From an uncultured Ruminiclostridium sp. (lineage in GTDB: Bacteria > Bacillota > Clostridia > Oscillospirales > Ruminococcaceae), in the NCBI GenBank assembly GCA_947624435.1, contig CANQKE010000002.1, forward strand, positions 28,029 through 92,028: a stretch of DNA of 64,000 bases. Reading direction: 5' to 3'. Below are positions 26,971 through 35,853 of this stretch, one piece after another. The position numbers were made by a program, and so were the translations under genes. The first letter of the stretch is position 1. The number at the start of each line of letters is the position of its first letter. Below the pieces are notes generated by a model. It did no database searches. It was given only the letters and a program-made list of their open reading frames with translations, and was not told the origin of the DNA.

Positions 26971-27605
26971 CGTCTTTCCAGATAAGCAATATTAAGATAC
27001 GGATTGTAAGCTTTTTCGGTTGCAAGGTCGGTAGCCTCTCCGTGTCCGGGATATATTTCGTAATTTCCGCTCATATTCGATATTTTAGACAGCGATTCCC
27101 GCTGCTTTTTTATGCTGCCGGAATAAAAATCCGTTCTTCCTACCGAGCCGCAAAAGATCGTATCGCCGGAAAAAATGCAATTATCTGTGATAAACATAAC
27201 GCTGCCGTCGGTATGTCCGGGAGTGTGCATTACCGTAAACGTTATTTCGTCCAGCTTTATCTTGTCGCCGTCGGATATGATAACATCGGGGTCAAACGGC
27301 TGCAAAACATATCCCGGCAGCAGATACGAAACGTTCTTGCGGCTGTCATACGGCATATCCGCGTCGGCGGAATGAAGATATATTTTAGCGTCGGTCTTCT
27401 TTTTAAGCGCCGCCACCGCGCCCGTATGGTCAAAATGTCCGTGGGTAAGCAGTATAGCTTCTAACGTAAGACCGTTTTGTTTCAATTTATCAAGGATAAG
27501 CGGGGCGTTATCCGCGGGGTCTATTACCGCCGCGCTGCCTTTATCCGAGGAAACTATATAGCAGGAGGTGTCAAGCTCTCCTAAATGCAGGGTGATTATC
27601 TTCAT
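26967..27605 (-). CDS. MBL-fold metallohydrolase (glyoxalase II-like)
   Basis: 212 residues with the complete metallo-beta-lactamase metal site: LTHGHFDHTG, HTPGHTDGS, SGDTIFCGSVGRTDF and YPGHG. Likely a hydroxyacylglutathione hydrolase-like thioesterase acting on small metabolites in the cytosol. It overlaps both neighbours by ATGA-type junctions (relA stop, hemZ start), so translation is coupled. Confidence 0.9.
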   Translation of the reverse strand: MKIITLHLGELDTSCYIVSSDKGSAAVIDPADNAPLILDKLKQNGLTLEAILLTHGHFDHTGAVAALKKKTDAKIYLHSADADMPYDSRKNVSYLLPGYVLQPFDPDVIISDGDKIKLDEITFTVMHTPGHTDGSVMFITDNCIFSGDTIFCGSVGRTDFYSGSIKKQRESLSKISNMSGNYEIYPGHGEATDLATEKAYNPYLNIAYLERR

Positions 27606-29776
27606 TGCTTGCCCGTCCTTTCCACGGATATTATGCCCTGTATCTTCTGTAAGCGTTGGATAATGTTTTTAAGCTGCTCGATACCACTGACTTCCACAGT
27701 GACGATAATATTGCCGTTGCCGTTTTTGAGATAATGTGCGTTTATCTCGTGTATAGGCAGCCTGTTTCCGGCTATGGTAGCGGTTATATCCGCGATAAGC
27801 GCGGTGCGGTCCTCGGCGATTATATCTATCGTCGCGCGGAACGAGCTGCTTGCGTTCGACGCCCAGAACGCGGGGCGCCAGCGCTCTTTATTTTCGCTTT
27901 TAAGCCCTTCGATAACGTTGCGGCAATCCGCCTTATGCACCGATATTCCGTATCCGCGCGTGATAAAGCCCATTATCTCATCTCCGGGCAGCGGATTGCA
28001 GCACTGTGCGTATTTTATCGGGTAATTGTCGATGCCGTCTATAATAACGCCGTTTTTACGCTCGCGCGCGTTTGCCTCCTGAACCAGGCGGTCAACGTCC
28101 ACCGTCTGCTGAGCGGCGGCGTTCAGTTTATTCTGCCGTATCTGTTCTTCCTTTAAGCGGGTGGTGATCTTGGATATCTGAACTCCGGCGTAACCTATTG
28201 CGGCGTAAAGATCCTCCACCGTGTCAAAATGATGGCGTACAGCCGCGTTTTTAAGCATTTCATCGTCGGCGATTATGCCGTTGCGCTTAAGCTCTCGGTC
28301 AAGCTGCGCCTTGCCGCGCTCGATGTTCTCTTCTCTGCATTCCCGCTTGAACCATGAGCGTATCTTCGCTTTTGCCTCGTTGGTCTTTGCGACCTCCAGC
28401 CAGCTCCTGCTCGGACCGCTGGAGCTGCTGCCGGTCATTACCTCGACGATATCTCCGGTGCTGAGCGTATGGTCAAAGCTCACCATGCGCCCGCCCACCT
28501 TAGCGCCTATCATTCTGTGGCCGACTTCGGTATGGATAGCATAGGCAAAATCTATTACATTTGAACCGGCGGGAAGCGTTATCACGTCGCCTTTGGGGGT
28601 GAACACATATACATCGTCCGGCGCAAGGTCTACCTTTATCGCCTCGGATATCTGTTCGACGTCGTCCGCCTCCTGCTGCTGTTCGAGAATATGACGTATC
28701 CAGTCGAAGCGCTTTTCGCCCGCAACGCTGCCCTGTATGCCCGCCTTGTACTTCCAGTGCGCGGCAACGCCGTACTGAGCGGTGTTGTGCATTTCCTGCG
28801 TGCGTATCTGCACCTCGAACGGAACGCCCTCTCTGCCTATAACGGTGGTATGCAAGGACTGATAGCGGTTAGGCTTGGGCATGGCGATATAATCCTTGAA
28901 GCGGTACGGTATCGGGCGGAACATATCGTGTATTATACCCAGCACGTTATAACATTCCACCACGGTCTGCAAGATCACTCTCACTGCGTAAATATCGTAT
29001 ATCTCGCTGAAGTCCTTGCCCTTTATATAAACCTTTTTATAAATGCTGTAGGTGCTTTTTACTCTGCCCTCAATTATCGGAGGAGGCTCTATATCGGAAA
29101 TACGCTCTCGTATGCGCTCTTTTATAGATTCTATAAATTCCTCGCGCTGCGCCTTGTTAAGGCTCAGCTGGCGCTGTATCTCCTGAAAGCCGTACGGGTC
29201 GAGGTATCTAAGCGCGATATCCTCCATTTCCTCCTTGATGTCGCTGATACCTAAACGGTGGGCGATAGGCGCGTAAAAGTTCATCGTTTCCAAAGAAGTC
29301 TTGCGCTGCTTTTCCGGCGGGCGCGCCTCTAACGTGCGCATGTTGTGAAGTCTGTCCGCGAGCTTGATTATTATTACGCGGATATCCTTTGACATGGCTA
29401 TCAGTATCTTACGGATATTTTCCGCCTGCTGCTCTTCGCGGGTATTCAAAGGCACAAGACCTATTTTTGTTACGCCGTCTACAAGTCTTGCGACGTCCTC
29501 GCCGAATTTTTTCTGTATCTCCTCAAGGGTTATATCGGTGTCCTCTACCACGTCGTGCAGCAAAGCCGCGCAGATAGTGTCCGTATCCATCCAGAATTTT
29601 TCCAGCAGGATATACGCCACCGCTACCGGATGAGAGATATACGGGTCGCCGGAGGTACGCAAAACGCCCTCGTGTGCTTTCTCGGCAAGCTGATACGCCT
29701 GTATGATCTTTTCCGTGTCATAAGTTTTTTCGCTGCTTTTTATCCTGTCTATAAGCATGTCTATCGTATACAGCAT
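27602..29776 (-). CDS. relA: Bifunctional (p)ppGpp synthetase/hydrolase
   Basis: 724 residues with full RelA/SpoT (Rel) architecture: HD hydrolase (about 25-175, with AALLHDVVEDTD and LADRLHNMRT), synthetase (about 235-345, with YRFKDYIAMPKPNRYQSLHT), TGS (about 390-450), a Zn-finger-like region (YAQCCNPLPGDEIMGF), and a C-terminal ACT domain. It controls the stringent response. The start at 29776 has AAAGGAG nearby. It lies 43 bases after recJ. Confidence 0.96.
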   Translation of the reverse strand: MLYTIDMLIDRIKSSEKTYDTEKIIQAYQLAEKAHEGVLRTSGDPYISHPVAVAYILLEKFWMDTDTICAALLHDVVEDTDITLEEIQKKFGEDVARLVDGVTKIGLVPLNTREEQQAENIRKILIAMSKDIRVIIIKLADRLHNMRTLEARPPEKQRKTSLETMNFYAPIAHRLGISDIKEEMEDIALRYLDPYGFQEIQRQLSLNKAQREEFIESIKERIRERISDIEPPPIIEGRVKSTYSIYKKVYIKGKDFSEIYDIYAVRVILQTVVECYNVLGIIHDMFRPIPYRFKDYIAMPKPNRYQSLHTTVIGREGVPFEVQIRTQEMHNTAQYGVAAHWKYKAGIQGSVAGEKRFDWIRHILEQQQEADDVEQISEAIKVDLAPDDVYVFTPKGDVITLPAGSNVIDFAYAIHTEVGHRMIGAKVGGRMVSFDHTLSTGDIVEVMTGSSSSGPSRSWLEVAKTNEAKAKIRSWFKRECREENIERGKAQLDRELKRNGIIADDEMLKNAAVRHHFDTVEDLYAAIGYAGVQISKITTRLKEEQIRQNKLNAAAQQTVDVDRLVQEANARERKNGVIIDGIDNYPIKYAQCCNPLPGDEIMGFITRGYGISVHKADCRNVIEGLKSENKERWRPAFWASNASSSFRATIDIIAEDRTALIADITATIAGNRLPIHEINAHYLKNGNGNIIVTVEVSGIEQLKNIIQRLQKIQGIISVERTGKQ

Positions 29777-29819
29777 ACCGTTCTCCTTTCGTGTTCATAA
29801 AACTTATACCGCGCGAACG

Positions 29820-31844
29820 TCAGCTTTGTCCGCAGCAGCTTTTTATTCGTTTGATAACGGCGGAATGTTCCAGCTCTATCCGTCTGCCGCCTTTTATAAA
29901 CTCCATTGTTCCTCTTACTCTGTCCAGCTTCAAATGTCCGAACTCCGCAAAAATATGCAGACACATCATAAACTTGCAGTAATTCACTCCCATAGTCAGC
30001 GCATATTCTGCCGCGTCGGAAAGTCCGGTATAGCTTCTTGAAATATCAAACGGCAATTTCATTTCCTCGGTGGTAGGCATTATTCTGCTCAAAAGTCTGG
30101 GATCGACTTTTTCGCCGTTGACTATTTTGTTATATATCTCCTCGGCGGCAAACAATTTATTCTGATCGATGCCGCTGCGCCGCAATTCTCTTACCCGTAT
30201 GCTGACGCTTTTAACATCATTATATTCATTTATCTCAAGATTTGCAAGCAGATCGACCTTTTCACCTATGCGGTAATGAAAATCATCGTACTTTATTCCA
30301 AAGCACAAAAACTTATGCTGCTTTCCCTGAAATATTGCATGAAAAGCGGTGTACTTGCCGTCTTTAAGAGGACGGGTGGAGGTGATCTCGCATTCCCTCA
30401 TCAAAAACAGCGGAGTGGGGTTCCCCTCGCCGAACGGCTGTAAATATTCGAGGTTTTCCACCGCGGATATATCAAGGTCTGAAATAGTCAGCTCCTTGTC
30501 CGCTTCTATCACCTGAACCGGCATTACCGGGAATTTTTCCTTGCAGTAATCCTTGACCATCTTACAAAACGCCGGTATATTTTCCTCTTCGATGGAAAAT
30601 CCTCCGGCGGCGTCATGTCCGCCCTGCTTTATCAATAATCCCTTGCAATGATCGAACAGCCGCGCTATCGAAAAGCCCTCTATGCTGCGGGCGCTGCCGC
30701 GTGCCTCTTTGTTTTCTAAGCCTATAACTATAGACGGCTTGCCGAACCGCTCGGTGAGCTTGGTAGCGACCAAGCCTATAACGCCGTGCCTCCACCCCTC
30801 TCCGACGACTATCAGCACCGGCTCGTTGAACCGCTGCGGGTCATCGGAAAGCTGCGCTATCGCCTGTTCTACAAGCTCGCTCTCGTATTCCTTTCTTTCG
30901 GTGTTGAAGCCGCAGAGCTCTTCCGCCCTGGCCTGGGCCGCAGAGCGGTTTTGTGACAGGAAAAGCTCCGCCGCCTTAGAGGGGATGTCCATTCTGCCGA
31001 CTGCGTTTATTCTAGGACACAATCCGAAAGAAACGCCGACGGCGCTCATATTGTCCGCGTGAAGTCCCGCCGCATTTATAAGCGCGTACAGACCCGCGTT
31101 TTCGGTGTATTCCATTCCGCTGATGCCGGTGCGGACTATTATGCGGTTCTCCCCTACAAGCGGCACCGAATCCCCCATCGTTCCTATGCAGGCAAGGTCC
31201 GCGTACTGCTCCAGCACCGTTTCACAGTCATGCTCAAGCGCCATGATTAGCTTCAGCGCCACGCCGCAGCCCGCAAGATACTTGCATTTGCAGGTATCGT
31301 CCCTGCGGTGCGGATCAACGACAGCCTCCGCCCTAGGCAAAGTATCGGGGACTGCGTGGTGGTCGGTTATCACCAGCTTCATACCCAGCTCATATATAAG
31401 CTCCGCCTCTTTTACGGCGGAAATTCCGTTATCTACAGTGATTATAAGTCCGGTGCCGTTCTCGGCTATCTTTCGCACGGCGTCGACGTTCAGCCCGTAG
31501 CCCTCTTCTCTGGTGGGGATATACCAATCGGCTTCCCCTCCCAACGCGCAAATATGATCGGTCAGTATCACCGCAGCGGTTATGCCGTCACAGTCGTAAT
31601 CGCCGTAAACGGTTATTTTATCGCCGTCTTCCAGCGCCTGCTCGACGGCGGCGACCGCCTTGTCCATGTCCTTTATAAGATAGGGGTCGGACAGCTCGTT
31701 TGCGTAAAAAAAGCTCTCCGCCTGCTTGGCGGTATGTATGCCCCGAACGGTCAGCAGCTCGCTTACAAGCGCAGGCAGTCCGGTTTCCTTGCGCAGATCT
31801 TCGGCTATAGCGGTATCCAGTTGTTTAAGCAGCCATTTTTTCAT
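29820..31844 (-). CDS. recJ: Single-strand DNA-specific exonuclease RecJ
   Basis: 674 residues from the ATG at 31844 (GGAG 7 bases upstream; a GTG at 31850 is too close). DHH motifs are present: VYGDYDCDGITAA (about 80-92), VITDHHAVPDTLP, DPHRRDDT, and the DHHA1 motif GGHDAAGGFSIEEE (about 400). The OB-fold domain follows, and a C-terminal 100-residue extension is seen. It degrades 5' ended single strands in recombination and repair, using Mn2+/Mg2+. Confidence 0.95.
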   Translation of the reverse strand: MKKWLLKQLDTAIAEDLRKETGLPALVSELLTVRGIHTAKQAESFFYANELSDPYLIKDMDKAVAAVEQALEDGDKITVYGDYDCDGITAAVILTDHICALGGEADWYIPTREEGYGLNVDAVRKIAENGTGLIITVDNGISAVKEAELIYELGMKLVITDHHAVPDTLPRAEAVVDPHRRDDTCKCKYLAGCGVALKLIMALEHDCETVLEQYADLACIGTMGDSVPLVGENRIIVRTGISGMEYTENAGLYALINAAGLHADNMSAVGVSFGLCPRINAVGRMDIPSKAAELFLSQNRSAAQARAEELCGFNTERKEYESELVEQAIAQLSDDPQRFNEPVLIVVGEGWRHGVIGLVATKLTERFGKPSIVIGLENKEARGSARSIEGFSIARLFDHCKGLLIKQGGHDAAGGFSIEEENIPAFCKMVKDYCKEKFPVMPVQVIEADKELTISDLDISAVENLEYLQPFGEGNPTPLFLMRECEITSTRPLKDGKYTAFHAIFQGKQHKFLCFGIKYDDFHYRIGEKVDLLANLEINEYNDVKSVSIRVRELRRSGIDQNKLFAAEEIYNKIVNGEKVDPRLLSRIMPTTEEMKLPFDISRSYTGLSDAAEYALTMGVNYCKFMMCLHIFAEFGHLKLDRVRGTMEFIKGGRRIELEHSAVIKRIKSCCGQS

Positions 31845-31857
31845 AAGCACGCTCCGG

Positions 31858-32733
31858 TCATATCCGACTTATAAGCTGTCTTATCTGCTCGGAAGTAAAG
31901 CTGTACTTCTTTTCGCAAAAATGGCAGCACAGTTCTGTTTCGCTCTGCTCCTCCGCCAGCTTAAAAAGCTCTTCTTTTCCCAACGCGGCAAGCACGCGCT
32001 CCGTCCTTTCACGGGAGCAGTTGCAGTAATACTCCGCCTCCCACTTATCGAGAATATCGCCGCCCAGTCCCTCAAGTCCTTTCAGCGCGATCTCTTCGGG
32101 AGTAAGCCCTGCGGACAGCAGCTCTGTCACCGACTGCATATCCTTGATATTCTGCTCGATAACGTCTATAGCGGATTCGTTTATCGGCGGTACGAGCTGT
32201 ATCATATAGCCGCCCGCACATTTTATTTTAAGATCGGTATCTACCAGCACGCCTAACGCACATACCGTCGGTATCTGTTCGCTCGTCGCGTAATACTGGG
32301 TTATATCCATAGCTATCTCGCCGCTTATTATCGGTATCTGTCCGGCGTAAGGCTCTTTCAGACCGAGATCCCTTATTACCGCCAGATAACCGTCAGTCCC
32401 CACTATGCCGGACACATCCAGCTTTCCCTGCTTGTTTGGCGGAAGATCGGCAAACGGGTTATCTATGCTGCATTTTACATTTCCCATATAATCCGCCACA
32501 GCCGTTATCGTGCCGACCGGACCGCCGCCGTTTATCCTTACGGTGATGCGGTCGGTCTCGTTTTTCATAAGCGCCCCCATAAGACTTGCCGCCGTGACAA
32601 GTCTGCCTGCCGCGGCAGACGCTGTAGCCGAGGTCTTGTGTATCTCATGCAGCCTTTGTACAATATCGGTAGAATCCATGGCGAAGCACAGCGCACTGCC
32701 GTCTGCGGATAACGCCCTTGCTATAATTCCCAA
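31858..32733 (-). CDS. hslO: Redox-regulated chaperone Hsp33
   Basis: 291 residues. The N-terminal chaperone domain has NGGGPVGTITAVADYMGNVKC (in part) and the C-terminal redox switch has the four zinc cysteines (CNC at about 240 and CHFC at about 270). Oxidation releases zinc and activates the holdase. Located 14 bases from the methyltransferase and 13 from recJ. Confidence 0.95.
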   Translation of the reverse strand: MGIIARALSADGSALCFAMDSTDIVQRLHEIHKTSATASAAAGRLVTAASLMGALMKNETDRITVRINGGGPVGTITAVADYMGNVKCSIDNPFADLPPNKQGKLDVSGIVGTDGYLAVIRDLGLKEPYAGQIPIISGEIAMDITQYYATSEQIPTVCALGVLVDTDLKIKCAGGYMIQLVPPINESAIDVIEQNIKDMQSVTELLSAGLTPEEIALKGLEGLGGDILDKWEAEYYCNCSRERTERVLAALGKEELFKLAEEQSETELCCHFCEKKYSFTSEQIRQLISRI

Positions 32734-32747
32734 ATCTCTGTTCCTCT

Positions 32748-33494
32748 CTATTGGTGTTTTCTTTTATTCACGGCGGAAAACAGTACCTTTTCGCACTGCT
32801 CGCCGCCCTTGTTTTCGGCCATAAAATCATATATCTCTATATCGCCGAAGCCCGAACGTATAAGCAGCTGCTCTACGCGGTCAAGCGGCATAGCCCATTC
32901 GGAAAATTCCTCACCGTCGCGAGAATAAAGTCCGTCCCGCTGTGTGAATATATCAAGTGCGATATCCACCCGCCCGCTGTCCGGCTCGTAATAATTCTGC
33001 CATACGCAGTAAACGTCGTCAAGGTCATACACGAACGTGTTATCGCCGAGTATCTCGCGGTGCTTTCTCACCGTGTTATAATCAAACAAAAACACGCCGC
33101 CGGTCTCCAAAAACATAGACACCGAGTCAAAGCACGCGGACATTTCACGCTCGCCGTCAAGATGATTTATCCCGTCCAACGTGCATATAGTAACGTCGTT
33201 TGTCCCGTACATATCAAGGCTGCACATGTCCTGACAAAGATACTCTATACCGTCATGCGGCTTTGACAAGGCGACGTTCAGCATATCCGGACTGATATCC
33301 ACCGCGATAACGTCATAGCCGAGGTCTTTCATGCCGACGCTGACGTTACCTGTGCCGCAGCCGAGCTCTAACAGGATACCCGTGCCGCGGCCGCGTTTTT
33401 TCGCCATGCGGTCGTAATATCCGCACAGCTCTTTATAGTCGATATTTTCGGTCAGGCGGTCATACACCGACGCAAAGCTGCCGTATCCTCCCAC
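32748..33494 (-). CDS. Class I SAM-dependent methyltransferase
   Basis: 248 residues. SAM-binding motif I is LLELGCGTGNVSVGM (about 41-55), followed by VIAVDISPDMLNVA and the motif VTICTLDGINHL. The start (MGGYGSFASVYDRLTENIDY) matches the YxxFAxxYDxLM family often placed beside other housekeeping genes. Substrate unknown. Two bases separate it from the yerC-like gene. Confidence 0.9.
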   Translation of the reverse strand: MGGYGSFASVYDRLTENIDYKELCGYYDRMAKKRGRGTGILLELGCGTGNVSVGMKDLGYDVIAVDISPDMLNVALSKPHDGIEYLCQDMCSLDMYGTNDVTICTLDGINHLDGEREMSACFDSVSMFLETGGVFLFDYNTVRKHREILGDNTFVYDLDDVYCVWQNYYEPDSGRVDIALDIFTQRDGLYSRDGEEFSEWAMPLDRVEQLLIRSGFGDIEIYDFMAENKGGEQCEKVLFSAVNKRKHQ

Positions 33495-33496
33495 CG

Positions 33497-33805
33497 TTAA
33501 TTTTCCTCGTCGTCGGGCAGCTCTTTCAAGCGCTCAAAAACTACCGAATAGCCGTCGTTGCCGCCTTTGAGAGAACGGTTCACCCTGCTTATGGTGGCGG
33601 TGCTGGCGCCGGTCTTTTGGACGATGTCGCTGTATACCAGTCCGTCGCTGAGCAGCTTCGCCACGTGAAGGCGCTGCGAGATAGACTCAAGCTCCTGTAT
33701 CGTGCAAAGGTCGTCAAAAAAGTTGTAGCATTCCTCTATCGTTTTAAGCTGCAATACCGCCTTAAAAAGATAATCCTTGTCCCTGCTTTTAAGTTTATTG
33801 TTCAT
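33497..33805 (-). CDS. YerC/YecD family TrpR-like protein
   Basis: 102 residues from the ATG at 33805. A helix-turn-helix of the TrpR superfamily is clear: SQRLHVAKLLSDGLVYSDIVQKTGASTATISRVNRSL (parts). The family binds DNA; its targets are poorly known. The start codon lacks an adjacent Shine-Dalgarno; instead AAAGGAG lies 28 bases upstream beyond a hairpin (see the leader feature). First gene of the unit leading into the methyltransferase and hslO. Confidence 0.85.
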   Translation of the reverse strand: MNNKLKSRDKDYLFKAVLQLKTIEECYNFFDDLCTIQELESISQRLHVAKLLSDGLVYSDIVQKTGASTATISRVNRSLKGGNDGYSVVFERLKELPDDEEN

Positions 33806-33816
33806 ATTTATACCAT

Positions 33817-33886
33817 GCTTGCAAAGCAAGCTTCTCCTTTCGAGTTTTTGCAACGCAAAGTCTTAAAAATTTATTTTTAAGACTTT
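33817..33886 (-). promoter_or_regulatory. Structured leader of the yerC-like gene
   Basis: In transcript order (minus strand): a 13-bp stem with a 4-base loop (33886-33874 with 33869-33857), a small TTTGC-GTT-GCAAA hairpin (33859-33847), the Shine-Dalgarno AAAGGAG (33840-33834), then a hairpin GCTTGC-TTT-GCAAGC (33831-33817). With the last hairpin looped out the Shine-Dalgarno is about 13 bases from the ATG. The same order occurs before the VWA gene at 63207. Confidence 0.7.
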
Positions 33887-33928
33887 CCTGCTCCTGTCGT
33901 TATGCGGTGTTAAAAATATTTCTATATC

Positions 33929-33957
33929 ATTTTATCACACTAAAGCGTAAAAGTCAA
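33929..33957 (-). promoter_or_regulatory. Sigma-A promoter of the yerC-like gene
   Basis: Minus strand TTGACT (33957-33952), a 17-base spacer and TAAAAT (33934-33929). It overlaps the end of the thioesterase gene and implies a leader of about 115 bases. Confidence 0.75.
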
Positions 33958-34397
33958 GACTGCAAGCACAGCTCTTTATAATCGTTGAACACGTTATAAA
34001 TACCGATGTGCTCTTTTTTCACTCTGATCGGGCGCAGCGAATTATCCACGAAAAAGTGGCGGGTCTCTCCGACGGCTTTCAGCACGCCGTCCTCCTTGCC
34101 GGTAACGGTATATGTTACGGTCATTTTGAAGCCGTTGAACTCGGTCACCTTAAGGTCGATAAGCACCGTTTCGTCAAAGCGTATCGCGTTTTTATACTCG
34201 CAGGAGGCAGAAAGCACCGGTATCATCACGCCTTCCTCCTCCATTTTGCGGTACGGATAGCCGCACTTTTCGAGAAAATACACCCTTGTTTCCTCAAACC
34301 AGCGGATATAATTGGAATGGTGTACTATCCCCATTTTATCCGTTTCGTAATAGTACGCCGTCCTTTCATAGGGCGGTATCATCGTCTTTTCCGACAT
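33954..34397 (-). CDS. Acyl-CoA thioesterase (hot-dog fold, YbgC/4-HBT type)
   Basis: 147 residues with the hallmark YYETDKMGIVHHSNYIRWFEE, the catalytic Asp position in this family being present (ETDKMGIVHH). Hydrolyses acyl-CoA thioesters in the cytosol. It follows the Nudix gene by 15 bases, probably as a two-gene unit. It has AGGAG before the ATG. Confidence 0.9.
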   Translation of the reverse strand: MSEKTMIPPYERTAYYYETDKMGIVHHSNYIRWFEETRVYFLEKCGYPYRKMEEEGVMIPVLSASCEYKNAIRFDETVLIDLKVTEFNGFKMTVTYTVTGKEDGVLKAVGETRHFFVDNSLRPIRVKKEHIGIYNVFNDYKELCLQS

Positions 34398-34412
34398 ATC
34401 GTATCTCCTTTA

Positions 34413-34913
34413 TCATAAACCCTTGCTCAGTATATCCTTTATAAGCTCGTCGCCCACCGTAGTTTTACCCAGCAATTCGACGGTCTGTTCAATGTCGAAC
34501 CATTGTGCGCCGCAAAGCTCGTCGGAAAGCTGAAATTCTCCCTCGCTTACATCTGCGGCGTACCCCAGCATAAGCATTTGCTTTTTATTATAAACGTAAG
34601 TTGAAACAAGCTTGCAGGACATCACGTCAAGCCCTAATTCTTCCTTTACCTCGCGCCTTGCCGCTTGTTCCCCGCTTTCATTGGTCTTTATATAACCGGA
34701 TACGCAGACGAATTTATCACGTTCGCTCTTTTCGCAGCTGTTTTGCTTTATAAGCGCGTACTTTCCCTGCCGCCGCGCCAAAACGATAACGCAGCAGGGA
34801 AACATTTCAAACCACGGTTTGCCGCAGCCGTCGCACCACGGCACATTAAGCTCATCGCCGAGGTCACGCGCCGACAGCCTTTCGCCGCAATCCGGGCAAA
34901 AAGAAAATCTCAT
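34413..34913 (-). CDS. Nudix hydrolase with N-terminal zinc ribbon
   Basis: 166 residues. Two CxxC pairs at the N-terminus (CPDCG, CDGCG), as in NudC-type NADH pyrophosphatases, then the Nudix box GYIKTNESGEQAARREVKEELG (begins about residue 87). It is shorter than NudC and lacks the recognisable NADH motif, so the substrate is open. AGGAGA precedes the ATG at 34913. Confidence 0.88.
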   Translation of the reverse strand: MRFSFCPDCGERLSARDLGDELNVPWCDGCGKPWFEMFPCCVIVLARRQGKYALIKQNSCEKSERDKFVCVSGYIKTNESGEQAARREVKEELGLDVMSCKLVSTYVYNKKQMLMLGYAADVSEGEFQLSDELCGAQWFDIEQTVELLGKTTVGDELIKDILSKGL

Positions 34914-34971
34914 TGTATCTCTCCTGTAATTTAGCGGAAAGCTCCGATATAAAACGTATTTTACTTAAAGT

Positions 34972-35000
34972 ATTATACCCCTATTTTGAAATAAAGTCAA
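34972..35000 (-). promoter_or_regulatory. Sigma-A promoter of the Nudix-thioesterase pair
   Basis: Minus strand TTGACT (35000-34995), 17-base spacer, TATAAT (34977-34972). Confidence 0.8.
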
Positions 35001-35035
35001 GTAATGCTAAATTCGCAAATTTTATCCCGCTATGA

Positions 35036-35064
35036 TTGACAAAAATCTTTTTGTATGATAAAAT
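35036..35064 (+). promoter_or_regulatory. Sigma-A promoter of the zinc-ribbon membrane proteins
   Basis: TTGACA at 35036-35041, 17-base spacer, TAAAAT at 35059-35064, about 95 bases before the ATG at 35159. Confidence 0.75.
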
Positions 35065-35158
35065 TAGGATAATTACATTATATTTTGTTTTTCGGAAGAG
35101 CCGCTTAAACGATATAATGCAAAATCTTCCGTTAAAAACGGAAATTCAGGAGGAAAAT

Positions 35159-35782
35159 ATGTTACTTTTAGTTTTTTCGATAATCATACTTTGTATGGTA
35201 CCGGGCTACAAAACCATGCAGACCAGCGGAAAGCGCACGGGAATAAGAGTGCTGTCCATAATAAATATTATTCTGGCCGTGATAAATATTTTCAGTATGC
35301 TCGGATTGATAGTAATGCTATGTATGAGGGGATTCTTTGAAAATATTCTCGCAGAGATAACGCACGAACTTATAAGTGATGGCGACCTTGCGGCAGCTTC
35401 CATGATGCAGGATGTTATTGATATGATCTTCGACATGGCTCCCATATTGATGATAATTACTTTAGCGCTTACGGTATTCGCTCTTGTAACCGGAATATAC
35501 GGTCTTAAGGCTACAAGAACGCCGCTTGCTCCTACCGGAATGGTATATCAGCAGCCCGGCGCTTACTACGGCGCTCCCCAGAACAACGCCTACAACCCGC
35601 AAAACGGCGCTCCCGTTCAGCCTATGCAGCCTGTTCAGCCCGTTCAGCCTGTTCAACCCGTTCAGCCCGAACAGCAAGCCGCACCGTCCGATTATCAATG
35701 GTATTGTTCAAACTGCGGAAGAATGAACCCCGAATCCGTGAACTTCTGCCCCTCCTGCGGCAGCGCAAGACCTCAGCAATAA
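35159..35782 (+). CDS. Membrane protein with Pro/Gln repeat and C-terminal zinc ribbon
   Basis: 207 residues from the ATG at 35159 (CAGGAGG upstream). Hydrophobic segments at about 2-16, 33-60 and 95-122, then a low-complexity linker with repeated QPV/QPM triplets (about 150-172), and a zinc ribbon CSNCGRMNPESVNFCPSCG at the end. No enzyme motif. The topology suggests a cytoplasmic zinc ribbon tethered to the membrane. A second zinc-ribbon membrane protein follows. Confidence 0.75.
   Translation: MLLLVFSIIILCMVPGYKTMQTSGKRTGIRVLSIINIILAVINIFSMLGLIVMLCMRGFFENILAEITHELISDGDLAAASMMQDVIDMIFDMAPILMIITLALTVFALVTGIYGLKATRTPLAPTGMVYQQPGAYYGAPQNNAYNPQNGAPVQPMQPVQPVQPVQPVQPEQQAAPSDYQWYCSNCGRMNPESVNFCPSCGSARPQQ
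35615..35672 (+). repeat. In-frame 9-bp repeat coding Gln-Pro-Val
   Basis: About six imperfect copies of CAGCCTGTT inside the preceding gene, giving QPV/QPM/QPE triplets. Copy number could vary by replication slippage without frameshift. Confidence 0.8.
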
Positions 35783-35853
35783 AGCATTCAGATGATAGCG
35801 TCAAAAAGGAATAAAACATGGAAATCGTTCGTTCTTTCTTATAAGGAGCAGAT

